A stretch of DNA of 64,000 nucleotides, taken from G963665495 sp963677785 (lineage in GTDB: Bacteria; Desulfobacterota; Desulfovibrionia; Desulfovibrionales; Desulfovibrionaceae). Within the stretch, counting starts at the first letter, position 1. Each line of letters starts with the position of its first letter. Below are positions 1-8,933 of the stretch, in pieces. Below the pieces are notes generated by a model. It saw only the letters and a program-made list of their open reading frames with translations, searched no databases and was not told the DNA's origin. Both the position numbers and the translations under genes were made by a program. The DNA is taken from positions 1,612,001 through 1,676,000 of the forward strand of contig CAXXDH010000003.1 in assembly GCA_963677785.2 (NCBI GenBank). The letters are read 5' to 3'.

Positions 1-635
1 TTGATGATTTCTTCAGCCGTCTGAAAGGTGTTTTTGGTTTGCACGACGTAATTGTCTTTTACGGCCAGGCGCGACGAACCCGTCAGCACTTCCTCGTATT
101 CTTCCACCATGCGTACGGAATTGCGCATTTTCTGGGTCAGGCGGGAAAACACGTGCTCCACACGCCCGGCGACCAGCGAAACAGCCTGGTAGCTGCCCTT
201 GAACAGGCGGGCGGCCACGGAAACGCTTCCGGCTTTCAATTCCGCGCTTTCGGCCCCGGCTGTGAGCGTTTTGCTGAGGAGCGCGGTTCGGTCCGCGGCG
301 ATCAACGAAAGATTGTTGTCCGAGGTGACGTTCAGGTCCCCCTGCGAGGTACGAATCAGCAGATCGCCCGTATGCTGGATTTCAGACGCGCGCCTGGCGT
401 TGCTTTTTTTGATGACGGAAAGCACAAAGCCCTGCCGCCCGAATTGCGCCGAGGCCATGGTGGAAACAAGCACCAGGTCGCCCGTGGCCGGGAGCAGCAG
501 GCAACCGTCCGCCCGCTCGCACTGCAACGGGCCGTCTTCCGTACGGACGCTGAAGAGGTCCCCGGTTCGGGCCACGACGTGGCCGTAGACCAGTTCCGGG
601 CGTTCGCTTTTGAGTTGTCTTGCCAGATTATCCAT
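1..635 (-). CDS. DUF3540 family protein (T6SS-associated), 3' end cut by window edge
   Basis: Reading from an ATG at 635, the frame stays open for 211 codons to the window edge, so the C-terminus is missing. The start MDNLARQLKSERPELVYG is preceded by AGGAG five bases upstream. The middle has short alternating segments typical of a beta-prism or spike-like fold (for example GDLLIRTSQGDLNVTS), and the end turns helical (RLTQKMRNSVRMVEEYEE). This matches the DUF3540 family, which recurs beside VgrG, DUF2169 and pentapeptide proteins in T6SS cargo loci. Its molecular role is not established. The RBS overlaps the stop codon of the upstream pentapeptide gene, which implies translational coupling and one operon. 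Confidence 0.8.
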   Translation of the reverse strand, partial: MDNLARQLKSERPELVYGHVVARTGDLFSVRTEDGPLQCERADGCLLLPATGDLVLVSTMASAQFGRQGFVLSVIKKSNARRASEIQHTGDLLIRTSQGDLNVTSDNNLSLIAADRTALLSKTLTAGAESAELKAGSVSVAARLFKGSYQAVSLVAGRVEHVFSRLTQKMRNSVRMVEEYEEVLTGSSRLAVKDNYVVQTKNTFQTAEEII

Positions 636-643
636 ACATACTC

Positions 644-1705
644 CTATAGAGGTAAAACAAGAGGCTCCCAGTTTTCCGCCTCTTCTCTGTCTTTGTCGTG
701 TTCCTGCAACTTGACGTTGTCGGCTCCATGCCAGGCGGTGTGGTGGTCCGTGACGCCGTGCACCATGGCCATGTACAGCGAAGCGCCGCGAAAGGACGCC
801 TCGGTCAGGTCCGCGTGGGAAAAATCCACATAGCGCAGGTCCGCGTCCTCAAAAAGCGTCCGGCGGCAGAGGGCCTCTTTCATGGAGGAACCCCGTATCC
901 GCGCTTTGGTGCAGTCCGCGTTGGAAAGATCCGCCTTGGTGAACATGGACTGTTCCAGAACGGCCTGGCACAGGTCCGCGTGGAGCATCTTCGCATTGAG
1001 AAATTTGCAGTGGGGCGCATGTGCCTTACGCAGAACAGCGGCATCCATTTGCGCGTTCATAAAGCTGCAATAGGGCATCTGCGCCTCGCTGAAATCGGTT
1101 TCCCGCAGGTCGCAGGCGTTAAAGCGCACCGTGGAAAAGCGCATGCCCGAATAGTCCTGCCCGGCCAGTACGCATCCGGCCAGGCCGACCTTGTGCAGGG
1201 ACGCGCCGCGCAATAGCACTTTGCTAAAGTCCGCGTTTTCAAAGGTGACGCGGTCGAAGCTTGCGCCGGAAAGGTCCGTCGCTTCAAGGGACGCGTTCTG
1301 CAGCATGGATTTGAACACCGTGACCTTGTGCAGCACGGCCTTGTCCAGAAGCGCCTCCTGCATCATGCACTTGCCGATTCTGGCATTAGCGAAGCGCGCG
1401 CCGCGAAAATCCGTTGCGGACAAAAAGCAGCTGTCGAAGATCGCGTTTTCAAAGCTGCAGTCCGTAAACCGCATGGCGTCCAGGTCCATACGCGTAAACC
1501 GGACGCCGTTGAAAACCGCGCCGGTGAAATCGCAATTGCGAAACCCGGTGCGGGTGATTTTCGCCTGGGTGAAATCCGCGCCGGAAAGGTCGGCGTTCCA
1601 GAACCGGCCGCCCGAAAGATCCGTATGGGAGAGATCGATCCCGCGCAGGTCGCCTTCCAGGGTCTGGTTGTCGGCAATGGCTTCGAGCACCTGCTCTTTG
1701 TTCAT
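644..1705 (-). CDS. pentapeptide-repeat protein
   Basis: 353 residues, made almost entirely of A(D/N)LxX-type pentapeptide repeats from about residue 15 to 330 (for example LSHTDLSGGRFWNADLSGADF). These should fold as a right-handed quadrilateral beta-helix. No enzyme motif is visible. Its start overlaps the stop of the DUF2169-pentapeptide gene by four bases (ATGA), and the DUF3540 gene follows after eight bases, so the three are co-translated. Pentapeptide proteins are common in DUF2169-type T6SS loci, where a scaffold, adaptor or cargo role is assumed rather than shown. The tail past residue 330 (WHGADNVKLQEHDKDREEAE) is charged and outside the repeat. Confidence 0.85.
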   Translation of the reverse strand: MNKEQVLEAIADNQTLEGDLRGIDLSHTDLSGGRFWNADLSGADFTQAKITRTGFRNCDFTGAVFNGVRFTRMDLDAMRFTDCSFENAIFDSCFLSATDFRGARFANARIGKCMMQEALLDKAVLHKVTVFKSMLQNASLEATDLSGASFDRVTFENADFSKVLLRGASLHKVGLAGCVLAGQDYSGMRFSTVRFNACDLRETDFSEAQMPYCSFMNAQMDAAVLRKAHAPHCKFLNAKMLHADLCQAVLEQSMFTKADLSNADCTKARIRGSSMKEALCRRTLFEDADLRYVDFSHADLTEASFRGASLYMAMVHGVTDHHTAWHGADNVKLQEHDKDREEAENWEPLVLPL

Positions 1706-4700
1706 GGCACGTATTCCTCCCGGCGGTGGATCAGCGTTCGTTTCAGGTTGGCTCTGTCCAGCTTGGTGTTGTGCATCACGGATTTGAAAAGGTCCACACT
1801 GAAGAGATTGGCCGCGGTCAGGTCCGCATGCACCAGGCGGGACTTGCGCAGGGACCCGTTGAGCAGATTGATTCCGGCCATGTCCGCGCCTTCAAAATCC
1901 GTCTTGATCAGCCGGGCGTGTTTGGCGACCACCAGCCGCAGTTTGGCCCGGGTCAGGTCGCAGAGCTCCACAAGCGCGTGGTTGAGGCTCGCGTTTTTGA
2001 AATTGGCGCCCGAAAGATTCGTTTCCCGCAGGCTCGCGCCCTCCAGGCAGGCGCCCAGAAAATTCGCCCCGGAGAAGTCGGTACCGCCGCCCGTACGGAT
2101 GTGCGACAGGTCCGCTTGCGTGAAATCGACCTCTTTGCCGTGGGAATTTTTTACCATGGTCCTGTGGACTGAGGCGTTGCTGAAGTCCGCTCGGTCCAGG
2201 CAGCAGCCGTTGATAATTCCCTTGCGCATTTTCGTGTTGCGCAGCAGCGCGCCGCTCAGATCCGACTTGCCGATAATGGCCAGGTAAAAGGACGCGTTGC
2301 TGAAGACGGCGTTTTCAAACCGGCTCTTTTGCATCACGGCCAGCCGGAGGTCGGCATCGGAAAAGTCCGCATCGGTAAAATCCGAATCTTTTACCGTCAC
2401 ATTGCTCCATTGGCTGTTTTGCAACTGCGCGTGAACAAGCTTGCTGCGGAGGAAGGTGGTCATCTTGATTCTGCCACCTTTGAGCGAAGCCCCGGTCAGG
2501 TCGCAGTTGCTGACAAGGGCCATGTCCAGTCCGGCGTTGTCCAGCGTTGCCCGCGTAAAGTTCACGTCTATCAGCAAGGCCTTGCGCAGATCCGCGCCGG
2601 ACATGTCCAGTCCGGACAGGTCGGCTCCGGTAAAGTCATATTCTGCCAGGCTTTGCCCCCGCTGCAGCAGATCGATGACCCGTTCGCGCGTCAGCGGGGC
2701 GAGCTTGTCCGGATCCAGCCCGGCCGCCTGCATTTCTTCCAGGCTCATGCCCGGAATGGTGTTGGACGCCGCCATCTTGTCCAGTTCGCGCATGCGTTGT
2801 TCGAGTTCCGCCGACAGGCTCTGGCCCTGGGCCTGCAGGGCGTCCATTGTTTGTCCGGCTTCCGCCAGGTGGGCGTCGGCTTCGTCGAAAAGCGCGATTT
2901 TTTCAGGAGGAAGCATCTCCGGCTTGGCAAAGAGCGTTTTGTTCTGCGCCACGAGCTTGCGAAAATCATTGCACAGTTCGGAGGGCGGGCCGCTTTCCCC
3001 GGCCGCGTCTTTGGTCGCTTCTTTGGCAGCGGAAGCTGCACCAGACGCGCCGGACAGTTCCGGCACCGTGTCCGCGAGATCTTTCTCTATTGCCGCGATT
3101 TCCGCGCGCACGGGGTCGAAAGACGCTTCGAACTCCTTGTGCAGGGCGTCGATTTTCGCAGCTATGTCGATCTTCGGGAACGCGATTTTGGGGATGCCGA
3201 TTTTTCCCTTGCCAGCTTCTTTGGGAACCTCGCATTCTATGGAGTGGTTTTTGGCGAACTCTTCGGGCAGGGCGTCCATGATCAGCTTGCGAACGTCGTG
3301 CCCGGCACGCCTGGCATGAAATACGGTCTCGCCTTTGGGCAGGGCCAGCAGCCTGGCGTTGGGAAAGGTCTTTGCCCAGAGTTTCCAGGCTGCGGACTGT
3401 TCCGTGGTGCCGTGGGGGAAAATGCAGAGAAACACGCCGGCGTTTTTGATTTCTTTGGCCGTGTCGTCGTCGGGTGCGTCCGTGGGGGTGGCCAGGTTGA
3501 CCACGCCGCAGGCGTCGCCCGCCTCCTGCTCCACATACAGGGCCTGCAGCTCGTCGGCCACGCGTACCCAGTGGGCCTCTTCCGCGGCCGGCGGCAGAGC
3601 CAGGGGCGTCTGCGCGGAGCCCGGAGAGAGCTGTTCGTCGGCCGGGTCTTTCATTGCGTCCAGCTCGTCCGGCTTTTCGCGTTCTTTCAGAATGTCAGGC
3701 CGGACCATGATCCTGTTCAGCCGGGCGTCCGCAAAGCGCGGCATGAGCAGACCGCCGGGCAGGGTGAAGTGTTCGTCTTCCGGCGGATCGGGCGTGAGCC
3801 CCCAGTCCGCGAAGCATTCCCGGCGCGGTTCGGGCAACAGCCCGAGCCAGGCCCGGGTGATGGTCTTTTTCTCCAGCCCCAGGCGCGTGAGCTTGGCCAG
3901 GGCCTCGGGATCGGCCTCCAAACGCTTGCGGGCCGCCACAACCAGAGGAAAGCCCTGGTCGTGGAACGGATCGCCCGTGCCTTCGGTAAACTGAATGCCG
4001 TCCACAGGGAATCCGGCTTCCCGTGCCTGATCCGCGGTGATGCGCAACTCTTCAAGCTTTTTCGGTGTGATATTCTGCTTGAGAACGTCGTTGAGTTCGT
4101 TGGTCATTTCATGCTGCATGGCCTGCAGTTCCTGCAGGGCGGCCGCTCCGGATTTGCCGGTTTCCGAGAGCTCCGTTTGCATCCTGGTCAGGTCCCGGCG
4201 CATGGCGTCGAACTGTTTGAGGTCGATCTCCACCTTGTGTCCGAAACCGGCGTGCAGGTCTTTGGAGACTTTTTCGAGTTTGTTGATGGTTTCCATGCCC
4301 GCGGCCATGTTGTTATGCATCATGTCGGTGAGATCTTGGGGCGAATGCGGCATGACCGGCGTCTTGCCCAGCGTGCTTTTGCCCATGCGGTCGATTTCCT
4401 TGGGCAGGTTTTTCATTTTGAGCAGCAGCCTGGAGACTTTTTTCCCGGCCTCTTCAAAAGGGCTCATGTCGATGGGAACGCTACGGTCGAGCCGTTTCAG
4501 CTGTTCTTGGTGATAATATTCCAGAGACTTGGGTTCTTCGGTGAGTTCCTCGGTCTGCACAAAGGCCCGCAGCACGTCGTAGTATTCGTCGTCGCTGCTT
4601 TCCACAGCCCCGCGATAGGCCACCACGCCGCGTAGGATGTCGGGAAACAGGAGCAGGGTGTCGATATGCATGGCGACCTCGCGAAATTCGGTCTCCATGT

Positions 4701-5535
4701 TTTCGGCCTTCTTGAACCGGTTGAAATCCTTGAACATGGTCAGAAAGGCGCGGATGCGCTTGCCCGGCAGCCGCGTGGTGATGCAGGGAATGTCCGGATG
4801 CATGTGCAGGAGCTCCACCTCTTCGTTTCCGGCGAACCACTGTTCCTGCCATTGATCGGGCGCCGCCGTGTTATGAAAGGTGGGATCCATGTCATCCGGC
4901 ATGTCCGGCCAGCGTTCTTTCAGCCATTTGTCGTCGTAGGTGCCTGTTTTTGCATAGCGTTGCGGCCAGGTCATATCAAGGGGCTCGAAACTGGCGGGCT
5001 GCGGGTGGTATCCCAGCGAGCCGATGAGCCGGGCGGGGTGTTCCACATGGGGCAGGGGCGTGCGGATTTTGTTTTCCCCAACGTCCTGGGAGGTCTTGTA
5101 GCCCATGCCCAGGGGATTGAGCGCGTACTCCGGCCCGCCGTAGGCGTTGGCGTAGGTCAGGGGAATTTCCGTAAACTCCTCGGGCCTGCTGATGCCTCCC
5201 ATGCGGTTCCAGTAGCGGCGGCCGAAGACATAGAGCGTTTTTTCCAGCTTGCCGACGCGTACGTTGACCTTGGTGCCCCGTGTCTGGCTGCCGCGCGGCG
5301 TATGGCACGACCCGAAAACGAGAAATTCAGCCTTGGATTTGGGCATGCCCATGTCCAGCGCCTTGCCTTTGCCCAGCCGCTGGGGAACCTCGCGCCACAG
5401 TTCCTGTTCTTTCAGCAGGTTCTCCGGCGCGTTCAGGTCGAAAAACAGAAACACCGTCAGGCCGAGATATTGTTTCCCCTGCAGTCCGAAAGGCTTGAGC
5501 ATCAGGGAATGTTGTCTGTCTTTATAGGTTTTCAC
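1702..5535 (-). CDS. giant DUF2169 protein fused to a C-terminal pentapeptide-repeat domain
   Basis: 1277 residues. The first ~330 match DUF2169 (KPFGLQGKQYLGLTVFLFFD; LTYANAYGGPEYALNPLGMG). A central stretch of ~550 residues is mostly helical with heptad-like segments and a central domain of unclear type. The last ~320 residues are pentapeptide repeats starting near YDFTGADLSGLDMSGADL. The start is GTG at 5535, three bases after the stop of the preceding gene, so it is probably translationally coupled. DUF2169 proteins accompany VgrG and PAAR-like DUF4150 proteins in T6SS loci and are thought to help load cargo on the spike; that role is family knowledge, not shown here. No DUF4150 gene is seen in the window. 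Fusion of the adaptor to a long beta-helix, next to a separate pentapeptide gene, is notable. Confidence 0.85.
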   Translation of the reverse strand: MKTYKDRQHSLMLKPFGLQGKQYLGLTVFLFFDLNAPENLLKEQELWREVPQRLGKGKALDMGMPKSKAEFLVFGSCHTPRGSQTRGTKVNVRVGKLEKTLYVFGRRYWNRMGGISRPEEFTEIPLTYANAYGGPEYALNPLGMGYKTSQDVGENKIRTPLPHVEHPARLIGSLGYHPQPASFEPLDMTWPQRYAKTGTYDDKWLKERWPDMPDDMDPTFHNTAAPDQWQEQWFAGNEEVELLHMHPDIPCITTRLPGKRIRAFLTMFKDFNRFKKAENMETEFREVAMHIDTLLLFPDILRGVVAYRGAVESSDDEYYDVLRAFVQTEELTEEPKSLEYYHQEQLKRLDRSVPIDMSPFEEAGKKVSRLLLKMKNLPKEIDRMGKSTLGKTPVMPHSPQDLTDMMHNNMAAGMETINKLEKVSKDLHAGFGHKVEIDLKQFDAMRRDLTRMQTELSETGKSGAAALQELQAMQHEMTNELNDVLKQNITPKKLEELRITADQAREAGFPVDGIQFTEGTGDPFHDQGFPLVVAARKRLEADPEALAKLTRLGLEKKTITRAWLGLLPEPRRECFADWGLTPDPPEDEHFTLPGGLLMPRFADARLNRIMVRPDILKEREKPDELDAMKDPADEQLSPGSAQTPLALPPAAEEAHWVRVADELQALYVEQEAGDACGVVNLATPTDAPDDDTAKEIKNAGVFLCIFPHGTTEQSAAWKLWAKTFPNARLLALPKGETVFHARRAGHDVRKLIMDALPEEFAKNHSIECEVPKEAGKGKIGIPKIAFPKIDIAAKIDALHKEFEASFDPVRAEIAAIEKDLADTVPELSGASGAASAAKEATKDAAGESGPPSELCNDFRKLVAQNKTLFAKPEMLPPEKIALFDEADAHLAEAGQTMDALQAQGQSLSAELEQRMRELDKMAASNTIPGMSLEEMQAAGLDPDKLAPLTRERVIDLLQRGQSLAEYDFTGADLSGLDMSGADLRKALLIDVNFTRATLDNAGLDMALVSNCDLTGASLKGGRIKMTTFLRSKLVHAQLQNSQWSNVTVKDSDFTDADFSDADLRLAVMQKSRFENAVFSNASFYLAIIGKSDLSGALLRNTKMRKGIINGCCLDRADFSNASVHRTMVKNSHGKEVDFTQADLSHIRTGGGTDFSGANFLGACLEGASLRETNLSGANFKNASLNHALVELCDLTRAKLRLVVAKHARLIKTDFEGADMAGINLLNGSLRKSRLVHADLTAANLFSVDLFKSVMHNTKLDRANLKRTLIHRREEYVP

Positions 5536-5538
5536 TGC

Positions 5539-6249
5539 TCACACCAGGATCTCTTCGTCTACGATGGTATCATTTTCCGCCATGGCCTGGTTCAATTCAC
5601 CAATAGCCTCAGTCAGACCGTCCATTTGCTTTTTTAACTTGACAACGGCGAGTGTCTTTTCATTAAGCGCTTTGGTAGAATTTTGTATTGATTCTTCAAG
5701 AAGCTTTGCCATTGCTGTATACTCATTGACTGCATTCGTATACTCTGTGGTTCGAATACGAACAGTGTTCTGAAGTTGAGTTTTTGTATTTACTGCCTGT
5801 GTTTTGGACTCTGTCGCTTCATTTCTTGTGTTGATGGCTGTAGTAACTTTATTGATTAGTTTTGTTTGCTCTGAGATGAGTTTATCTCTTTTTCTTGTCG
5901 CTGCTTTTATTGTATCATTAATCTCTCTGAGATCTTTTGTAACTTCTTTTTCTTTCTCGCACATATTGGTGCATGATTTTCTCAGGGTTGCTTTAACGGC
6001 GCTGAAAATGCAAGATGTCCCATAATGAAGAATGAATTTTTTACCAAAGTGCATTTTAATGGAAGGGCCGATTGAAAACGTCGATTTGAGAAATAAATGG
6101 AATGCAACCTTGCTGCCGAGGATAGCCGTTCCTTCCAACCCCTCGTAAATTGAATTGCTCGCGGCGGCGTTGAGATTCAGCAATCCTTCCGTATTGATGT
6201 GAATGCCGAAATCGCTTTTCGCATGCGTTACCGCTTTGTTGTCGGCCAT
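5539..6249 (-). CDS. uncharacterised VgrG-linked coiled-coil protein (copy 3)
   Basis: 236 residues, no recognised domain. The first ~60 residues have a short beta-like segment (FGIHINTEGLLNLNAAAS). Residues ~95-225 are a predicted long coiled coil rich in Lys, Glu, Asn and Thr (TRKRDKLISEQTKLINKV). The gene is clearly more AT-rich than the VgrG gene before it (6262-7965) and the DUF2169 gene after it. It is the third of three similarly built proteins, each encoded just downstream of a VgrG, so a spike-linked cargo, adaptor or tip extension is the most likely role. No toxin motif, lipobox or convincing transmembrane segment is seen. The start ATG at 6249 lies 12 bases past the VgrG stop. Confidence 0.75.
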   Translation of the reverse strand: MADNKAVTHAKSDFGIHINTEGLLNLNAAASNSIYEGLEGTAILGSKVAFHLFLKSTFSIGPSIKMHFGKKFILHYGTSCIFSAVKATLRKSCTNMCEKEKEVTKDLREINDTIKAATRKRDKLISEQTKLINKVTTAINTRNEATESKTQAVNTKTQLQNTVRIRTTEYTNAVNEYTAMAKLLEESIQNSTKALNEKTLAVVKLKKQMDGLTEAIGELNQAMAENDTIVDEEILV

Positions 6250-6261
6250 GGCGTGCCTCGT

Positions 6262-7965
6262 TCAGGGGTTGTGGTTGTTGCCGTCGTCCGGTTCGTTCAA
6301 GATGGCGGCGAGGTGCGGATTGCGGCAGAGAAGCGCTTTCAGGGTGTCCGGCGCGGTGCCTTGGGCCTCGTTGATTTTTTTGTGCAGAGCGGATTTGGTG
6401 CGTTTGTTGTGATGCGCTTCCAGGTCCTTCGGTTGTTTTCCAATGAGTATGGAGGAGTCTCCGGGGGGTGATGCGAGCAGAATATGGTTGTTGGCCGCTG
6501 CGTCATGCGCGCGGAACAGATTGCCCGAGCTGGTCCGGATGCAATGCGCGGCCGGGTCCCCGGCAGTGACCATGCTGGGCGCGCCGGCATTGGGGACAGC
6601 GCCCACAATAACGGGCCTGTCCGGGTCGCCCTGGAGAAAGGCCACCAGCACTTCGGTGTTTTTGTGCAGCGGAAAATGCAGGCCGCAGTCTGGACCTCCA
6701 TAAGGCTGGAGCATACGGACACCGGCCTTGACCGGTGTTTCGGATTCTTGCGCGCCGAACGGAAGCAGCAGCTTGTAGCAGCCGTTGGCGTCCACTTCGG
6801 CGTATGCGCCGCTGCCTGCGGCCTGGATGCGCGCGGGCAGCACGCCCGAGATTCGGGGTTTGGGCGTATTCCAGAGCAGTTTGAAGGGCTGGTTCGCGGG
6901 GATGGCCGTGAACACGGCCCGGTAGGTGGTGTCGGCGGTCTGGTCCGGCGCTCCGGGCGCATCGGCGGGTTGTGTGCCTTCATGGCGTACGCCGGTGATG
7001 AGATAATCGGCGTTCCAGGCGGTCAGAGGGTGGTTGGTGAGTTTGAAGGCCAGGCCCGAACGCAGCAGCGGGGCGCCCAGAGCGCCGGCGTACATTTTCG
7101 CGTGGCAGGCCAGGGCCTGGGCCCTGACCGCGGCCAGCTCCCGAGCCTGCTCCTGGGAAAACGCGCCGCCGTAAAAGCGCTCCTTTGAACCGGGACACTG
7201 CGGCCGCGCCTTGATACTGGCCTGCCCGGACAACAGCAATGCGGGATGGACCGGATTGTAGTCGTCCGCCAGGACCTGTTCCACGGTCCGCTGCTGCCGC
7301 AGCTCGAAACTCTGGATGACGTTTTCCGTGGGCTGATAGGACAACCCCGCGGCTTCGTGCCAGGCGAAGGTCTGCTGCCGGTCCGGCTGCGGGTGGGCCT
7401 GCGGGCTGTCTGTAAACAGGATGCGGTTGGGCGCGGTCGGGGAGTCCGCCTCCTGGAAAAAATAATAGAGGCCGGATTGCTCCAGAATACGCTGCAGAAA
7501 GTGCAGGTTGTTTTCCCGATAGCGGCAGACCAGTTCCCGTACCGGATGCTTTGCCGTGAGTTTCAGGGCGAAATCGAGTTTGCGCGGGCTGGAGATCCCT
7601 TGAAGCACCTGGGTGATGATTTCGGAGACAGGAGTCTCCACAAACAGGGTGTTGGTGGTGGAAAAGGCCAGCTGCGCCAGGTCGTGCGCGAGTGTGACCC
7701 TGTAGCGGGAGGTACCGTGGGAGATGCCGCGTTCTTCAATGGCGCTGATGAACCCGTTGTAGCGCAGGATACGGCTGCCCGTACGGAGTTCCAGCCCGGC
7801 CTGGGCCTGGAGCATGTCCTGCGGGGAGACGGCTTGCCCGGCCAGGTCCAGAACAAATTCGTACGCGCGTCCCAGGCTCTCCGTACCTTTCAGACGCATC
7901 ACGCGCAGCGAATTTTCCGCGCATGCCTCGCAGTGAAACGCAAAGCGTATCTGTGCTTTTTCCAT
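6262..7965 (-). CDS. vgrG: type VI secretion spike protein VgrG (copy 3)
   Basis: 567 residues. It has the gp27-like half (SLRVMRLKGTESLGRAYEF; RENNLHFLQRILEQSGLYYFF) and then the gp5-like OB domain (GAYAEVDANGCYKLLLPFG; LHKNTEVLVAFLQGDPDRP; VIVGAVPN), the hallmark of VgrG. Only a short tail follows the OB domain (~90 residues, charged), so it lacks the long gp5-type beta-helix and any C-terminal effector domain. In the T6SS, VgrG trimers form the puncturing tip. The coiled-coil gene 5539-6249 lies 12 bases downstream and 7993-8919 lies upstream. The tail ends HLAAILNEPDDGNNHNP and may be the docking site for its partner (inference). Confidence 0.95.
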   Translation of the reverse strand: MEKAQIRFAFHCEACAENSLRVMRLKGTESLGRAYEFVLDLAGQAVSPQDMLQAQAGLELRTGSRILRYNGFISAIEERGISHGTSRYRVTLAHDLAQLAFSTTNTLFVETPVSEIITQVLQGISSPRKLDFALKLTAKHPVRELVCRYRENNLHFLQRILEQSGLYYFFQEADSPTAPNRILFTDSPQAHPQPDRQQTFAWHEAAGLSYQPTENVIQSFELRQQRTVEQVLADDYNPVHPALLLSGQASIKARPQCPGSKERFYGGAFSQEQARELAAVRAQALACHAKMYAGALGAPLLRSGLAFKLTNHPLTAWNADYLITGVRHEGTQPADAPGAPDQTADTTYRAVFTAIPANQPFKLLWNTPKPRISGVLPARIQAAGSGAYAEVDANGCYKLLLPFGAQESETPVKAGVRMLQPYGGPDCGLHFPLHKNTEVLVAFLQGDPDRPVIVGAVPNAGAPSMVTAGDPAAHCIRTSSGNLFRAHDAAANNHILLASPPGDSSILIGKQPKDLEAHHNKRTKSALHKKINEAQGTAPDTLKALLCRNPHLAAILNEPDDGNNHNP

Positions 7966-7992
7966 GAGTGTCTTCTTGCCGGGTCCTGCCGG

Positions 7993-8919
7993 TTAATTGG
8001 TTTTCTTTTCTCCGTCGGCTTCGCACCACTCCAGATAAGCCGATTGTGCCGATTTCAGATCTTCCTTCAGGTTTTCAATTGCACGGTTTCTGGAATTTTC
8101 AATGCTGGTCAGGGTGTCCATATTCATTCTATATTCTTCGATGACATCCTGGTGCTTACGGCGAACCTTATTTTTTTCTTCGCGGTATATAGTTATGCTG
8201 TTCGCCAGTCGAGTGCATTTTTTATTTAATCCTGTAGATTCCTGTTGTATTGTTTTTGTTTCTTTTGCGATTTCTTTTGATTGTTTAATAAATTTTTTTG
8301 TGTTGCCTACAAGTATTTTTTTTTGCTTTTCAAGTTTTTCCACTTCTTTGTTGAGTTTTACCAGGTCCTCTTGAGCTTGGACTACTTCTTTGGCAACTCG
8401 TTTTTCGTCTTTTGTTACGTTATATTTTTTCAAGCGCAATGATTTGCTGACTTTATAATATCTGTCATCTTTTTTGTCGTGAATTGTCGCGGCCTTCAAA
8501 ATAGTTATTTCCGTCGTGGTATCGATGGAAAAATCAAATTTAGCCGGAAGCAACGACTGGAAGACGACCTGTGAGAGTCTTTCCGGCATTTTGATACATT
8601 CGCTGACCGTCATCTTTTTTTGGGTTTCCTCCGCAAGCATGACGCCTGCCTGTGCGATCTGCGGTACAACAGTCAGGCCTATGGGCACGATATTCAAGAG
8701 GCCGAGCTTGACGTCGTGGCCTCCGATAACGGCAAGAAATTTATCGAACAGGTTCGTGGTGGATTTTTCTCCCACGAAGGTGGACACCTGCGCGCCCACA
8801 GTGAGCTTCAGGCCGTCGGTGGCCTTCATGCTGATACCGTAGGTGCCGTCCGATTTTCCAGGATCGTCGTCGGTCGGCGTTATCGCAAATTTCAAACCGT
8901 CTAACAGGCCGTCTTGCAT
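7993..8919 (-). CDS. uncharacterised VgrG-linked coiled-coil protein (copy 2)
   Basis: 308 residues, unrecognised. The N-terminus contains TYGISMKATDGLKLTVGAQV, similar in spacing and residue pattern to the N-termini of the two sibling proteins (G-I ... G-L-x-[LV]). A moderately hydrophobic stretch follows near residues 70-95 (KLGLLNIVPIGLTVVPQIAQ). Residues ~175-300 form a strongly predicted coiled coil (VKLNKEVEKLEKQKKIL). The second half is AT-rich compared with the flanking VgrG genes. It starts 14 bases after the stop of VgrG copy 2 (8934-10556). The gene order VgrG then coiled-coil is the same in all three units, which argues for a dedicated pair. Confidence 0.75.
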   Translation of the reverse strand: MQDGLLDGLKFAITPTDDDPGKSDGTYGISMKATDGLKLTVGAQVSTFVGEKSTTNLFDKFLAVIGGHDVKLGLLNIVPIGLTVVPQIAQAGVMLAEETQKKMTVSECIKMPERLSQVVFQSLLPAKFDFSIDTTTEITILKAATIHDKKDDRYYKVSKSLRLKKYNVTKDEKRVAKEVVQAQEDLVKLNKEVEKLEKQKKILVGNTKKFIKQSKEIAKETKTIQQESTGLNKKCTRLANSITIYREEKNKVRRKHQDVIEEYRMNMDTLTSIENSRNRAIENLKEDLKSAQSAYLEWCEADGEKKTN

Positions 8920-8933
8920 GCGTATTTTCCTGT

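Noticed and set aside
39..833. Long plus-strand open frame at the left edge
   Set aside because: It lies opposite the DUF3540 and pentapeptide genes, which have ribosome sites and family patterns; the plus frame has neither.
2329..4635. 768-codon plus-strand frame opposite the DUF2169 gene
   Set aside because: Antisense shadow of a GC-rich gene, with no recognisable domain or ribosome site.
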